Assembly: GCF_000282655.1 (NCBI RefSeq)
Contig: NZ_AKIV01000133.1
Coordinates: 1 to 46,800 of the forward strand
Origin: Polaromonas sp. CF318
Lineage (GTDB): Bacteria; Pseudomonadota; Gammaproteobacteria; Burkholderiales; Burkholderiaceae_C
Direction: 5' to 3'
Length of the DNA stretch: 46,800 nucleotides
Below are positions 1 to 9,175 of the stretch, in pieces. The notes below the pieces were generated by a model. The model was not told where the DNA came from. It searched no databases and was given only the letters and a program-made list of their open reading frames with translations. Made by a program: the position numbers and the translations under genes. Each line of letters begins with the position of its first letter. Positions within the stretch are counted from its first letter, which is position 1.

Positions 1-1201
1 AGCGGCTGGAGAGTTCGGCCGCCGCGACGATGGCGTCGTCGCGCATCACGACGCGGTGCACGTCCTCGTATTTTTCCTTGAGGCCGCGCAGGATGATGAC
101 GGCCGTGGCGAGGTCCGGCTCGTCGAGCTTGACCGGCTGGAAGCGGCGGGCCAGCGCCGGGTCTTTCTCGAAATATTTTTTGTACTCGGCCCAGGTGGTG
201 GCGGCGATGGTGCGCAGCTCGCCGCGCGCCAGCGCCGGCTTGAGCAGGTTGGCCGCATCGGACGTGCCGGCCTGGCCGCCCGCGCCTATCAGGGTGTGGG
301 CTTCGTCGATGAACAGGATGATGGGCTTGGCCGAGCCTTTGACCTCGGTGATCACGCCCTTGAGGCGGTTCTCGAATTCGCCCTTGACGCTGGCGCCGGC
401 CTGCAGCAGGCCCATGTCCAGGCCCAGGATGGTCACGTCCTTGAGCGAATCAGGCACGTCGCCGTCGACGATGCGCAGCGCCAGGCCCTCGACCACCGCG
501 GTCTTGCCGACGCCGGGATCGCCCACGCAGATGGGGTTGTTCTTGCGGCGCCGCGCCAGGATGTCCACCATCTGGCGGATTTCCTTGTCGCGGCCGAACA
601 CCGGGTCTATCTTGCCGTTGCGCGCCTTGTCGGTGAAGTTCTCGCAAAAGCGCGCGATGGCGCTGCCTTCGCCGCCGGCCGCCGCCTGGCCGCCGGTCGT
701 GCCGCCTTCCGCGGCGCCCGGGGTTTCCTCAATCGAGGCGCCGCAGGTCGCGCCGAAGCCGCTCAGCAGGCTCTCGCGGTTGAGCGCGCGCAGGGGCTCG
801 GCGTAGTCGCCGGTGGCGTAGTAACTGGCGCGCGCCAGGAAGGCCAGCAGCACGGCGCCGGAGCGTATGCGGGCCTCGCCGAGGTTGACCGAGGCGATCA
901 GCCAGGCGTCCTGCATGAGCTCGAGCAGCAGCGGCGAGAAGGCCGGCTTGCCGGCGTTGCCGGTGCGCATGTCCTCCAGGGCGCGGTCGATGCCGCGCTT
1001 GACCAGCGCCGCGTCCACGCCGTTCTGGCGCAGCAGCAGCGCGACGTCGGCCTGCACGTTGTCAAAGAGCTTGACCAGCAGGTGTTCGACGGTGATCTCA
1101 TAGTGGCTGCGCGAGACGCACAGGCCCACGCCGTCTTCCAGCGCCTGCTTGGTGAAGGCATTCAGGCGTCCGACCAGGGGTTTTAATTCGACCAGCAGCA
1201 T
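1..1201 (-). CDS. tssH: Type VI secretion ATPase TssH/ClpV, N-terminal part
   Basis: AAA+ unfoldase that disassembles contracted TssB/TssC sheaths in the cytoplasm so that the T6SS can be reused. The frame is open from an ATG at 1201 to the window edge, giving the first 400 residues of a protein whose family is usually about 850-900 long. An alpha-helical Clp N-domain covers roughly residues 1-150. A Gly/Ala-rich linker follows at about 160-180. The first AAA+ module has Walker A GDPGVGKT at 227-234 and Walker B ILFIDEAH with D299/E300. The position directly after tssG, 44 bp away and on the same strand, separates it from housekeeping ClpB. It is truncated by the window only; no internal defect is seen. 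Confidence 0.95.
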   Translation of the reverse strand, partial: MLLVELKPLVGRLNAFTKQALEDGVGLCVSRSHYEITVEHLLVKLFDNVQADVALLLRQNGVDAALVKRGIDRALEDMRTGNAGKPAFSPLLLELMQDAWLIASVNLGEARIRSGAVLLAFLARASYYATGDYAEPLRALNRESLLSGFGATCGASIEETPGAAEGGTTGGQAAAGGEGSAIARFCENFTDKARNGKIDPVFGRDKEIRQMVDILARRRKNNPICVGDPGVGKTAVVEGLALRIVDGDVPDSLKDVTILGLDMGLLQAGASVKGEFENRLKGVITEVKGSAKPIILFIDEAHTLIGAGGQAGTSDAANLLKPALARGELRTIAATTWAEYKKYFEKDPALARRFQPVKLDEPDLATAVIILRGLKEKYEDVHRVVMRDDAIVAAAELSSR

Positions 1202-1245
1202 GATGTTTCTCTTTCTTGCGGTGTATGAAGAAGGGATGCCGAAAA

Positions 1246-2256
1246 TTAAAGGGTGAACTGCACGCGGGTGGGCTGGTGCACGCGTTCGGGCGTGAGCCAG
1301 GTGTCCAGGCCCAGGCGCGTCCAGTTCGTGGCGGCCGATCCCGGCGCGGCTTCGGCGGCCTCCAGCGTGCGGGCGGCGCGGGCCTCCTCGTGCCGCAGCT
1401 CGAGCACGATGCGCACTTCCAGCGGGTCTATCAGGTAAAAGCGCACCAGGAACTCCAGCCGCTCGTGGCCAGGCGTGCCGGGCAGCAGTTGGTGGAAGGA
1501 GTCCTCGGGCAGGTCGCTGAGCGTGATGGTGATGCTGCCGCTGTAGTCGTCGATCTGGCTGCCCAGGTAAGTCGTCTCGCCGAGCTCGTGGGCCTGCAGG
1601 CCCAGGCGCAGGCGCTGGTCGGCCGGGATAGGCACGTGCTGCAACGTGCAGCACTCGACCCAGACCCTGGCCGGCCTGAAGGCGTCGGCCAGCAGGGTGT
1701 GCAGGCCGGAGGCCGAGCGCGGATGCATGTTGAAGAGGCCGGCGTAGCGCAGCAGCCCATCGGCGGCGGGCAGGCCCGCGCGCAGGTCGCCGTCGCGCAG
1801 GCCGATGAAGGCATAGAGCTGGTCCAGCACGCCGGCGTCGCCGTCTTCCACCACGCGGTCCTGCAGCCGGTGCTTGCGCCAGGCGTCGAACAGCAGCGGG
1901 TACATCGCATGGTGGATGACGTCCAGGAAGTCGCGCGTGGCGTGGCGGCCTTCGCGCTCTTCCTCGAACAGGTCTTCGGTGTAGTAAGTGGGCAGCGGCG
2001 AGGCCACGCCGTAGAGGCCGAAGAAGTTGGCCGTGATGCGGTAGCCGCCGCCGTCGCGCGGCTCAATACGCTCGATGTCGTTTTCGGGAAAGCCCAGGCT
2101 CAGCCGCGGCCGTATGCGCAGGCTGTCGGTGGTCATGCCGCGCGCCTTGCCGAACAGGCGCAGCAGGCGTATGGCCTGGAAATAGGAGAACCTCTCGCCG
2201 TGGGCGAGGAGTTGCTCCTCTACAGCAGCGGCTGCTGACCCAATCTTGGCGGCCAT
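1246..2256 (-). CDS. tssG: Type VI secretion baseplate subunit TssG
   Basis: Baseplate wedge component of the type VI secretion system; it works with TssF, TssE and TssK to nucleate the sheath and tube. The 336-residue length is normal for the family. The N-terminal region ([10 protein letters not shown], then [11 protein letters not shown] near residues 45-55) and the [15 protein letters not shown] segment near residue 80 are typical of TssG. The ATG at 2256 lies inside the end of tssF, so the two genes overlap by 37 nt, which suggests translational coupling. The role is assigned from family resemblance and cluster order. Confidence 0.95.
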   Translation of the reverse strand: MAAKIGSAAAAVEEQLLAHGERFSYFQAIRLLRLFGKARGMTTDSLRIRPRLSLGFPENDIERIEPRDGGGYRITANFFGLYGVASPLPTYYTEDLFEEEREGRHATRDFLDVIHHAMYPLLFDAWRKHRLQDRVVEDGDAGVLDQLYAFIGLRDGDLRAGLPAADGLLRYAGLFNMHPRSASGLHTLLADAFRPARVWVECCTLQHVPIPADQRLRLGLQAHELGETTYLGSQIDDYSGSITITLSDLPEDSFHQLLPGTPGHERLEFLVRFYLIDPLEVRIVLELRHEEARAARTLEAAEAAPGSAATNWTRLGLDTWLTPERVHQPTRVQFTL

Positions 2257-3947
2257 TTGAAGACTGCTCCTGTGAAAGCGTCTTCAAGCTCGACGCGGGT
2301 GTAGGAATTGATGCCGGCGTAGTCCCCGATGAAACGGTCCAGGACACAGCCGAACAGGTACATGTCGCCTATGCCGGCGAAAAAATCGAGCCGGCACTTG
2401 ATACGGATCTGCTGGCCGCGCAGCAGGCTGCCGCGCCCGACCAGCCGCGTCTCGGGCGTGGCGGTGACCTCCTGGATGCCGTCGATGCGCCGGCGGTTGG
2501 CGGTCTCCGGCCCCTGCTCCTGGCGCTCGGAAAACACATAGAGGTTCAGCAATTCGCGCAGGTTCTCGGCGCTGGCGATGGACAGGAAGTTCAGCGAGAC
2601 GTGCGAAATCAGGCGCCACAGCAAAGCCTCACCCGAGGGCGGGTTCAGCGGCGCGGTCATGGGCCGGATGTTGCGAAAGCTCATGCGGTCGGGCGAGCTG
2701 CTGGTGGGCCGGCTCAGGTCACCGAGCTTGAGGCTTTCCGGCAGCTGGCGGTTGGTGCAGGTGATGCGCACCGACAGGGTCTCGGGCAGGGGCAGGTCGC
2801 CGGGCGGATAGGCCACCGACAGGAAAACCTCGCTGCCCCGTCCCACCGTGGCCTGGCGCAGCGTGGTGCGGTAGCTCAGGGTGTTGCTGCCGTCGTGGCG
2901 CAGCATGCCGAAGGGCACGTAGGCACGTTCACGCGAAGCCCCTTGCTGGTAGCCGACGACCTGGTCCACCGAATAGATCTGGTAGTGCTGGCGGTTGGCG
3001 GCCTCGGGCATGAGGCGGTATTCGCTGGCGCGGTGCTCGTGATTGACCGGGTCGGCCGCGTGCTCGAACAAGTTGACCACGGGCACGATGTTGAGCATGA
3101 AGCTGTCGCCGCGTATCTCCGGCATCCAGTCGGGGACGTGGTCCAGCAGCACGGAAACCTCGAACAGCGGGCCGCTGCCGCCGGCCAGCGCCTTGTCCAG
3201 GCCCACTATGTCCACGAAGAGGAATTTCTCGGGCAGGACAAAAAACTCCTGCAGGCAGCGGTAGCCCTGGAAGGCATGGCTGGGATAAGGCAGCAGCTCG
3301 CCGTCGAAGCCGGCCTGGCGCAAGGCCTTGGGGCCGAGCTCGGCCACCGTGCCGTCGCCGCGCGTCAGGCTCACCGCCTTGACGTGGTTGGCCAGCAGCA
3401 GCAACAGCTTGGAGGCCTCGGTGTAGCCGCCGCCCAGGAAGAGGCGCAGCGAGGGCGTGGCCCATTGCGCGACGTCCAGCCCGCCCTGCAGCGCGAACTT
3501 CAGGACCAGCCGCGGCGCCTGGCCGGGGCCGCTGGCCAGGCGCGCGCTTTCGAGCGCGACAGGGTGCACCTGCAACTCGGTGCAGGTGCGAAAGCGGCAG
3601 GGCGTGCCGTCCACCGGCACGGAATCGATCTTGGTGCCGGCGACGACGCGCACGCTTTCGGCCAGCATGCCCTTGGGCTCGAAGCTCACCAGGGTGCTGG
3701 CGGGAATCGGGCGCAGGTAATGGGGGAACAGCAGGTTGGCCAGTTCCTGCACGAACTCGGGGAATTCGTCGTCCAGCTTCTGGCGCGTCAGGCCCGTGAG
3801 GAAGGCGACGCCTTCGAGCAGGCGTTCCACGTCGGGGTCGGCCGAGGAGCCGGCCAGCATGGGCGCCAGCGCGGGGTTGGCCTGCGAAAACTCGACGGCC
3901 AGTCCCTTGAGCTTGTTCAATTCATCTTCATAGTACCGATTGAACAT
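2220..3947 (-). CDS. tssF: Type VI secretion baseplate subunit TssF
   Basis: Large baseplate wedge protein of the type VI secretion system, 575 residues, close to the usual length of about 580-630. The N-terminal signature MFNRYYEDELNKLK, followed by DPDVERLLEGVAFLTGLTR and LLFPHYLRPIPA within the first 90 residues, is characteristic of TssF. It starts at an ATG at 3947, 45 bp after tssE, and overlaps tssG at its 3' end. It acts with TssG as a heterotrimeric wedge on which TssK and the membrane complex dock (family knowledge). No disruption is visible. Confidence 0.95.
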   Translation of the reverse strand: MFNRYYEDELNKLKGLAVEFSQANPALAPMLAGSSADPDVERLLEGVAFLTGLTRQKLDDEFPEFVQELANLLFPHYLRPIPASTLVSFEPKGMLAESVRVVAGTKIDSVPVDGTPCRFRTCTELQVHPVALESARLASGPGQAPRLVLKFALQGGLDVAQWATPSLRLFLGGGYTEASKLLLLLANHVKAVSLTRGDGTVAELGPKALRQAGFDGELLPYPSHAFQGYRCLQEFFVLPEKFLFVDIVGLDKALAGGSGPLFEVSVLLDHVPDWMPEIRGDSFMLNIVPVVNLFEHAADPVNHEHRASEYRLMPEAANRQHYQIYSVDQVVGYQQGASRERAYVPFGMLRHDGSNTLSYRTTLRQATVGRGSEVFLSVAYPPGDLPLPETLSVRITCTNRQLPESLKLGDLSRPTSSSPDRMSFRNIRPMTAPLNPPSGEALLWRLISHVSLNFLSIASAENLRELLNLYVFSERQEQGPETANRRRIDGIQEVTATPETRLVGRGSLLRGQQIRIKCRLDFFAGIGDMYLFGCVLDRFIGDYAGINSYTRVELEDAFTGAVFKWPPRLGQQPLL

Positions 3948-3992
3948 GGGGTTCTTTCACTCGCTCGGGGGACTGTTAAAGGGCCGTTGAAA

Positions 3993-4406
3993 TCAGTTGA
4001 TGTTGACCTTGCCGTTTGCGCCAACCGTGGTGGAGAGCTGAAGCGGAATCTCGCGGTCATCCACTTCAAGCCGGCCTTCCAGCGCGAACCGGATGGACAG
4101 CACATCGGTAGACTCCCGGCTCATCACCACGCGGGGCGACTTGATGCGGGGTTCGTACTTCAGCACCATGCGGCGGATCTCTTCTTCAATATCGCCGGTG
4201 GAACCCGCGGTGAGCCCGCCGGCGATATTGGTGAAGTCGGGCACGCCGAAGAGGGGATCGAGCTGCACGCTGCCTTGCCGGGTATTGAGCAGGCGCAGGA
4301 GGTGGTTGGTGACCGACCGGACAAGAATATCGACCTGCGTCTGGTTGGTGCGTTGTCCACCGTCTTCCCAGGCCGCTATTCTTTCCAGCAGTCGCCGCTC
4401 CTTCAC
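3993..4406 (-). CDS. tssE: Type VI secretion baseplate subunit TssE (gp25-like)
   Basis: Baseplate protein homologous to phage T4 gp25, thought to start sheath polymerisation. The 137 residues include the gp25-type features: an N-terminal RRLLERI segment, a central LDPLFGVPDFTN, and EIRRMVLKYEPRIKSPRV near residues 78-95, which contains the conserved E..I...I..YEPRI pattern. The chosen start is a GTG at 4406; no better ATG lies near the conserved N terminus, so the exact start is less certain. It lies 48 bp downstream of hcp and 45 bp upstream of tssF. Confidence 0.93.
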   Translation of the reverse strand: MKERRLLERIAAWEDGGQRTNQTQVDILVRSVTNHLLRLLNTRQGSVQLDPLFGVPDFTNIAGGLTAGSTGDIEEEIRRMVLKYEPRIKSPRVVMSRESTDVLSIRFALEGRLEVDDREIPLQLSTTVGANGKVNIN

Positions 4407-4454
4407 CGTTGTGGTCTCTCTACTCAGCCGGGCCGGCGTGCCGCTTGCCCGTCA

Positions 4455-4940
4455 TTACTTCGGAGCGAGCCAGGAATCCTCTGCCTCGATGCCGTCCGGC
4501 TCGAAGGTCCAGGTGATCTTCTCGTAGGTGAAGGAGATGTCCTCCATGTGGCCCATCTGCTTGTTGTCGGGGTTCAGGCAGTTGGGCGTCCAGGACCTAG
4601 CGTTGGTCAGGATGGCCGAGGACAGCTTGACGGTGTAGTACTTTTCTTCCGTGCCCTTGGGGGAGATGCGGTAGAACTCCAGGCTCACGCTCTTGAGCTG
4701 CTCGCCCGAGGTCAGGGCCTGGAACAGCTTGGGCGTGGCCTTGTCGATTTCCTTGGTGACCGTCATGGGGCAGTGCACGCGCTTGCCGGTGGGCAGGCCG
4801 GTTTGCGGGCTCTTGGGGATCTCGATGACGTGGTCCACGGCTTGCACGAGGATCTTGCCTTCGTGGCCCTTGACCTTGACGGAGCCTTCGATCTTCCCTT
4901 GTTTTTCGCCTTCGAGGATGAGGTAGCATGGCATTGGCAT
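4455..4940 (-). CDS. hcp: Type VI secretion tube protein Hcp (TssD)
   Basis: Hcp forms stacked hexameric rings that make the inner T6SS tube, and it is secreted. The 161-residue protein begins MPMPCYLILEG and contains HVIEIPKSPQTGLPTGKRVH near residues 37-56 and the C-terminal EDISFTYEKITWTF block, all typical of Hcp. The ATG at 4940 follows an AAAGGA ribosome-binding site 8 nt away. The 257-bp gap after tssC, carrying hairpins, is the largest inside the cluster, which fits a separately boosted, highly expressed hcp transcript. No fused effector domain is present. Confidence 0.96.
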   Translation of the reverse strand: MPMPCYLILEGEKQGKIEGSVKVKGHEGKILVQAVDHVIEIPKSPQTGLPTGKRVHCPMTVTKEIDKATPKLFQALTSGEQLKSVSLEFYRISPKGTEEKYYTVKLSSAILTNARSWTPNCLNPDNKQMGHMEDISFTYEKITWTFEPDGIEAEDSWLAPK

Positions 4941-4990
4941 GATGATTTCCTTTAAGTTGGTACTGTCGTAAAACTGTTTCAGATCCGCTC

Positions 4991-5018
4991 AAGGCCCCCG
5001 CAACAATCAGCGGGGCTT
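4991..5018 (-). promoter_or_regulatory. GC-rich hairpin in the hcp leader
   Basis: In the 257 bp between tssC and hcp, the minus-strand RNA can form a stem of CCCCGC with GCGGGG flanked by AAG/CTT, with an 8-nt loop. There is no U-run after it, so it looks like an mRNA-stabilising or processing hairpin rather than a terminator. A second short hairpin, TTTCCC-CGC-GGGAAA, lies at 5169-5183 just after the tssC stop codon. A role in raising Hcp levels is inference. Confidence 0.4.
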
Positions 5019-5197
5019 GAACCTCTTTACCACCCCGCCCCATGGCTGCCCGGGTGATCTGCACATCTCTTAAACATCTGCTCTGTGCATGACCTGTATT
5101 CTGGAAGGCCCCTGTTTCGGGTCCATGTCAGAAGCCAGGCGGCAAAGTTACAACCGAAATACAGGCGCTTTCCCCGCGGGAAACCGCCCGCCGGCGG

Positions 5198-6685
5198 TCA
5201 CTTTTTCTCGAGCTTCCCAACGAGAGACAGGCTGAAGGAAGCGCCCATGTACTTGAAGTGCGGACGGACCTTGAGGTCGACGCGGTACCAGCCTGGATCG
5301 CCTTCGACGTCAGCCACGGTGATCTCAGCCTGGCGCAGGGGCCTGCGGCTGCGCACGCCCTCGCCCGGGTTGTCCATGTCGGCCACGTACTGGCGTATCC
5401 ACATGTTCAACTCGCTTTCGAGGTCGGCGCGCTCTTTCCAGGTGCCGATGTTCTCGCGCTGGATCACCTTGATGTAGTGGGCCAGGCGGCTCACCACGAA
5501 CATATAGGGTAGCTGGGTGCTGAGCTTGTAGTTGAGCTCGGCTTCCTTGCCTTCCTTGCTGTTGCCGAAGAACTTGGGCTTTTGCGCCGAGTTGGCCGAG
5601 AAGAAGGCCGCGTTGTCGCTGTTCTTGCGCATGGTCAGCGCGATGAAGCCCTGCTCCGCGAGCTCGAACTCGCGGCGCTCGGAGATCAGCACCTCGGCGG
5701 GGATCTTGTTCTGCAGCTCGCCCATGGACTCGTAGGTGTAGACCGGGAGGTCTTCCACCGCGCCGCCGCCCTGCGGGCCGATGACGTTGGCGCACCAGCG
5801 ATAGTCGGCGAAGCTGCCGGTCAGGCGCGAGGCGAAGGCAAAGGCCGCGTTGCCCCACAGGAAGCTGTTGTTGCCGCCGGAGACGTCTTCCTTGTAGTTG
5901 AATTTCTTGGTCGGCACCGTGTCGGCGCTATAGGGCACGCGCAGCAGGAAGTGCGGCAGCGTCAGGCCCACGTAGCGCGCGTCCTCGGTCTCGCGGAAGG
6001 CGTTCCACTTGACGAACTGCGGGCCTTCGAAGACCGAGGCCAGGTCCTTCAGGTTGGGCAGCTGCTCATAGGACTCGACGCCGAAGAACTCGGGCGCGGT
6101 GGCGGCGATAAAGGGCGCATGGCCCATGGCCGCGACGCTGGCCATGTACTGCAGCAGCTTGATGTCCTGCCCGCCCGGGCCGAACTCGTAGTTGCCGATC
6201 ATGGCGCCGAAGGGCTGGCCGCCGAACTGGCCGTATTCGGCCGTGTAGAGGTTTTTGTAGAGGCCGGACTTGGTGATGTCGGCCGCGTCCTGGAAGTCGT
6301 CGAGCAGCTTGCTCTTGCTCACGCTGAGCATCTGGATCTTGACGTTCTCGCGGAAGTTGGTGCGGTCGACCAGGAATTTCAGCGAGCGCCAGGCCGATTC
6401 CAGCTTCTGGTAGTCGGGGTGGTGCAGGATGGAGTCGACCTGCGCGCAGAGCTTTTTGTCCAGGTCGGCGATCATGTCGTCGACCGTGGCCTGCGTGACG
6501 CGCTCGACCGAGCGCTGGGGTTCCAGCAGCTGCGAGACAAAGGCCTGGATGCCGTGGCGGGTGATGGAATAGGCGTCGTCGCCCTGCTTGATGCGCGCGG
6601 AGTTGACCAGCTGGTCGAGCAGCGAGCCGCCCGCGTCTTCCGCCGCGCCTGGCGCCGCTTCTGTTTGCTTGTTGGTTTCAGCCAT
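5198..6685 (-). CDS. tssC: Type VI secretion sheath large subunit TssC
   Basis: Large subunit of the contractile sheath, which pairs with TssB. The 495 residues match the usual size of about 490-500. Diagnostic segments include the N-terminal region with the DDMIADLDKKLCAQVDSILHH helix near residue 70, WRSLKFLVDRTNFRENVKI near residues 95-115, and the C-terminal block PGWYRVDLKVRPHFKYMGA near residues 460-480. It starts at an ATG at 6685, 24 bp after tssB, so the two sheath subunits are co-transcribed. No frameshift is visible. Confidence 0.97.
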   Translation of the reverse strand: MAETNKQTEAAPGAAEDAGGSLLDQLVNSARIKQGDDAYSITRHGIQAFVSQLLEPQRSVERVTQATVDDMIADLDKKLCAQVDSILHHPDYQKLESAWRSLKFLVDRTNFRENVKIQMLSVSKSKLLDDFQDAADITKSGLYKNLYTAEYGQFGGQPFGAMIGNYEFGPGGQDIKLLQYMASVAAMGHAPFIAATAPEFFGVESYEQLPNLKDLASVFEGPQFVKWNAFRETEDARYVGLTLPHFLLRVPYSADTVPTKKFNYKEDVSGGNNSFLWGNAAFAFASRLTGSFADYRWCANVIGPQGGGAVEDLPVYTYESMGELQNKIPAEVLISERREFELAEQGFIALTMRKNSDNAAFFSANSAQKPKFFGNSKEGKEAELNYKLSTQLPYMFVVSRLAHYIKVIQRENIGTWKERADLESELNMWIRQYVADMDNPGEGVRSRRPLRQAEITVADVEGDPGWYRVDLKVRPHFKYMGASFSLSLVGKLEKK

Positions 6686-6709
6686 GATGATTCCTTCGGT
6701 GCGGTTCTT

Positions 6710-7204
6710 TTATTGGTCCTTGACGCCGAGTTCGGACATCAGCCGGGCGCGCACGCCTTCGTCCTGCACCAGTTCCTGGACCTTCTTGCGGAAGTCCGGA
6801 ATGTTGCCCAGCGGCCCTTTGAGCGCCTTCAGGGCGTCGCGCAGCTCGATCATCTGCTTGAGCTCGGGCACCTTGTCGACGATGGCGTCGGGCGAGAAGT
6901 CGTTGATCGAACTGAAGTCGATGTTCATGGCCAGCACCGCGTCCTTGTCGGCCTTGGGGTCCAGCTTGTTGGGCACCGACATGCTCAGCGACAACTTTTG
7001 CGCCTTCAGGACTTCGTTGAAGTTGTCCTTGTCGATGTTGATCGGCTTCATTTCCTCCAGCGGCGTCTCGTCTTCACGCAGGGTGTAGTCGCCCATGACC
7101 AGCAGCTTGAGCGGCAGCTCAACCTCGGCCTTGGCATCCCCCGTGGCGGGACGATAAACAATGTTGACACGCTCTTTTGGTGCTACTGACCCATCGGTTG
7201 CCAT
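6710..7204 (-). CDS. tssB: Type VI secretion sheath small subunit TssB
   Basis: Small sheath subunit (VipA/IglA family) that forms the contractile sheath with TssC. The 164-residue length is typical. The family pattern RVNIVYRPATGD, then LPLKLLVMGDYT near residues 30-42, and FNEVLKAQKLSLSMSVPN near residues 62-80 are clear. The ATG at 7204 is preceded by an AAGGAA ribosome-binding site. It is the first gene of this minus-strand T6SS transcription unit; the 377 bp upstream have no gene and probably hold the promoter. Confidence 0.97.
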   Translation of the reverse strand: MATDGSVAPKERVNIVYRPATGDAKAEVELPLKLLVMGDYTLREDETPLEEMKPINIDKDNFNEVLKAQKLSLSMSVPNKLDPKADKDAVLAMNIDFSSINDFSPDAIVDKVPELKQMIELRDALKALKGPLGNIPDFRKKVQELVQDEGVRARLMSELGVKDQ

Positions 7205-7581
7205 GGTGGTTTCCTTCGATTCGGTGAGAGTTGAGGGGAGGCCACACGTTTCACACGTGTAACAAGTCGAAAACGATAGTACTCGATATCCTTTGATTTA
7301 AACAGCCATGTTTCAGCCGTAATACGGGTGAGAAAGTGAGCGCGGGGGCCGCGAAAGCATGCAGCAAAATCAGCCGGGCCAAGCCATGCACCTGTAGCAC
7401 GTTTGTGCGACAAAATTCATCGCACCGCGGCATAGCGATGCGAGGCGCCACAGTGTCCCGCCTTGCCCGGCGGCGGGGCATAGGAACAACCCTAGGCCGC
7501 GATGCGGCAAGGCCGGGATGGAAATATTTGCCGGCGCGCGGCGCGGCAAAGCCGCAACACCGCGCGACGCGGCGCGCCCCC
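7205..7581 (-). promoter_or_regulatory. Gene-free region upstream of tssB, likely T6SS promoter
   Basis: A 377-bp stretch without a credible gene between the S24 repressor gene and tssB. The part next to tssB is AT-richer (about 7255-7320), as expected for a promoter. It contains a repeated ACACGT element and the palindrome ACACGTGT around 7243-7260, which could be an operator. I could not pick unambiguous -35/-10 boxes. The remainder, 7340-7580, is GC-rich and shows nothing I recognise. Confidence 0.4.
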
Positions 7582-8463
7582 TCAGTTGAAGGTCACGCCG
7601 GCCCAACGCACCCGGCCCAGCACCGCGAAGTCGCGGTCGGCCGACTCGTGGCCCTGGATGTCGAAAGGCTCGTAGGCCGGGTTGTAGCTGCTGACCCGCA
7701 GGATTTTTCCGGGCAGGCGCTGCAGCCTTTTCATCAGCAGCGCGCCGTCCAGGCGTATCAGGTGCACACCCTCGGTCAGCGCATCGCGGTCGCGCAGGTC
7801 CGCCAGCACGGAATCCCTGGCATGCAGCCACGGCTCCATGGACGCGCCCACCACGCCGAACATCGCCAGGTCGTCGTGCGCGATGCCTAGGTCGTAGCGG
7901 ATGAACTGCGCATCGAAAGGCCGCATGGCCAGCACCGAGTCGGCGTCGGTGAAGGCGGCCCCCTCCGCCTGCTCGCGCAGGTCGAATAGCGGGACGTAGA
8001 TCAATTCGTCGACCTGCGCCGCGCGCACGCCGTGGGGCACACCCGCGGACCGGCCCGCGCCCTGCGCTTCACCGCCCAGCAGCTGCGTCGGTGTGGTGTT
8101 GTATTCGCGGGCCAGCACTTCAAGCTCGAAGGCATCGGGCAGGCTGTCGCCGCGCTCGACGTTCCAGATGGTGTTGCGGTGAACGCCCACCGCGGCCGCC
8201 ACGTCGTTGATCTCGCGGGCGCCGCGCGCGTCCCGGCAGCGCTGGCCGAACTGCTGCATAAAAACGTTGCGCGCCTCGGTCCTGACGATCTTGACCTCCT
8301 CCTTGCTGGCGGCCGCCGCGGCGTGGTAACGGTACCAGGCCACCGGCTCATCCGCCTTGACCGGCGACACCGAAGCCAAAGGGTAGGGCTGGTTGGCGCT
8401 CTGCCCGGCGGGTGCTTTTTCCGTAGGCGCCTGATCGGAAGGCGCCGCGTCTTTTGTGCTCAT
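7582..8463 (-). CDS. Phage-type repressor: HTH plus S24 (LexA-like) peptidase
   Basis: Transcriptional repressor of the cI/LexA type. From the ATG at 8463 it has 293 residues: a low-complexity N-terminal tail (1-50), an XRE-like helix-turn-helix at about 70-127 (INDVAAAVGVHRNTIWNVERG), a linker, and an S24 serine peptidase domain. The catalytic Ser208 lies in GASMEP and the general-base Lys245 in ALLMKRL. Such proteins self-cleave when RecA is activated by DNA damage (family knowledge). It is divergent from a Mu Ner-like gene, an arrangement seen in early control regions of transposable phages. A GTG two codons upstream is an alternative start. What it controls here is unknown; the divergent genes are the simplest target. 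Confidence 0.85.
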   Translation of the reverse strand: MSTKDAAPSDQAPTEKAPAGQSANQPYPLASVSPVKADEPVAWYRYHAAAAASKEEVKIVRTEARNVFMQQFGQRCRDARGAREINDVAAAVGVHRNTIWNVERGDSLPDAFELEVLAREYNTTPTQLLGGEAQGAGRSAGVPHGVRAAQVDELIYVPLFDLREQAEGAAFTDADSVLAMRPFDAQFIRYDLGIAHDDLAMFGVVGASMEPWLHARDSVLADLRDRDALTEGVHLIRLDGALLMKRLQRLPGKILRVSSYNPAYEPFDIQGHESADRDFAVLGRVRWAGVTFN

Positions 8464-8607
8464 GAACACTATTTTGTGTCAACGAACACAGACATGCAAA
8501 CCTCAACCCCTCTGATTTACAAAATACGCATAAAAATATAAGCAATACTCATAACTATGGGCCTAACCACGCTTGACTTCATACCTTGCAAGCTCAAAAT
8601 AGTGGGC
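8464..8607. promoter_or_regulatory. Divergent operator/promoter region between repressor and Ner-like gene
   Basis: The 144-bp AT-rich gap separates two divergent DNA-binding proteins and must carry both promoters. Next to the repressor start are GAACAC elements at 8464-8469 and 8484-8489, spaced 20 bp apart, with GTGTC between them. TGTGT (8475-8479) and ACACA (8486-8490) form a small inverted repeat. These are candidate repressor half-sites. The stretch 8520-8560 is strongly AT-rich. Confidence 0.5.
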
Positions 8608-8958
8608 ATGAGCATAAATAAAACAACAATCTCACAGGAGGATATGCACCCCGCCGACGTCATTGCTGCCTTGCGCAAGCGCGGCACCAGCCTTCGCAAG
8701 ATTGCCCACGACAACGGCTACAGCCACATCCAGCGCGTGCTCACCAGCCCCTGGCTGGCGGCCGAGCAACTGGTGGCCAAAGCCCTGGACACCACGCCCC
8801 AGGCCCTGTGGCCTTCCCGCTACCGCAACCCCGCGACAAGGGCCCTGGCCTTCCGGCAAACCCGCAAGATCGTGGTGACCATGCCCAGCTCCCGCGACAG
8901 AACTGCGCCGCCGGGCACATCGGCCGGCGCCCGGCCCAGCCGCACCCGCAAGCCCTGA
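8608..8958 (+). CDS. Mu Ner-like (Nlp/SfsB family) DNA-binding regulator
   Basis: Small helix-turn-helix regulator. The central part reads HPADVIAALRKRGTSL, then an HTH of about 20 residues, then a tail ending ALDTTPQALWPSRY. This matches the phage Mu Ner pattern (ADVIAGLKKR ... ALETKP ... WPSRY) very closely. Ner represses early transcription in Mu-like phages. From the ATG at 8608 it is 116 residues; an in-frame ATG at 8644 has an AGGAGG only 2 nt upstream, so the start is uncertain. The C-terminal 35 residues after the Ner fold are Arg/Pro/Ser-rich. No Mu transposase gene lies nearby, so this looks like a domesticated or leftover phage switch. Confidence 0.8.
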   Translation: MSINKTTISQEDMHPADVIAALRKRGTSLRKIAHDNGYSHIQRVLTSPWLAAEQLVAKALDTTPQALWPSRYRNPATRALAFRQTRKIVVTMPSSRDRTAPPGTSAGARPSRTRKP

Positions 8959-8974
8959 CACCAAAGGACGCCCC

Positions 8975-9148
8975 ATGCTGCTTTCCGGCAAGGACATCAA
9001 GCTGCGCATTTACCTGCGCACCCGTGAAGACGAGCTGATCCTGGTTGAACTCGAGCGGGAAGACCTCGAAAAAGCCGCCATCGGCAAAACCCAGTTCGCC
9101 GAAGAGCAGCTCCATCCCATCAGGCTGCTGCATTTCGAGCTGGCTTGA
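8975..9148 (+). CDS. Small protein of 57 residues, unknown function
   Basis: Short gene 16 bp after the Ner-like gene, with an AAAGGA ribosome-binding site 7 nt before its ATG. The product is rich in charged residues: MLLSGKDIKLRIYLRTREDE, then a Glu/Lys-rich middle, ending LLHFELA. No cysteine, membrane segment or known motif is seen. Spacing and codon use like its neighbours suggest it is co-transcribed with the Ner-like gene. Function is not recognised. Confidence 0.55.
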   Translation: MLLSGKDIKLRIYLRTREDELILVELEREDLEKAAIGKTQFAEEQLHPIRLLHFELA

Positions 9149-9175
9149 GGCCGCGCGACGCCCCTCCCCTGCGCC

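Noticed and set aside
2601..4955. A 784-residue open frame on the plus strand
   Set aside because: It lies antisense to tssF, tssE and hcp, which have clear family signatures; the plus-strand product has no recognisable domain.
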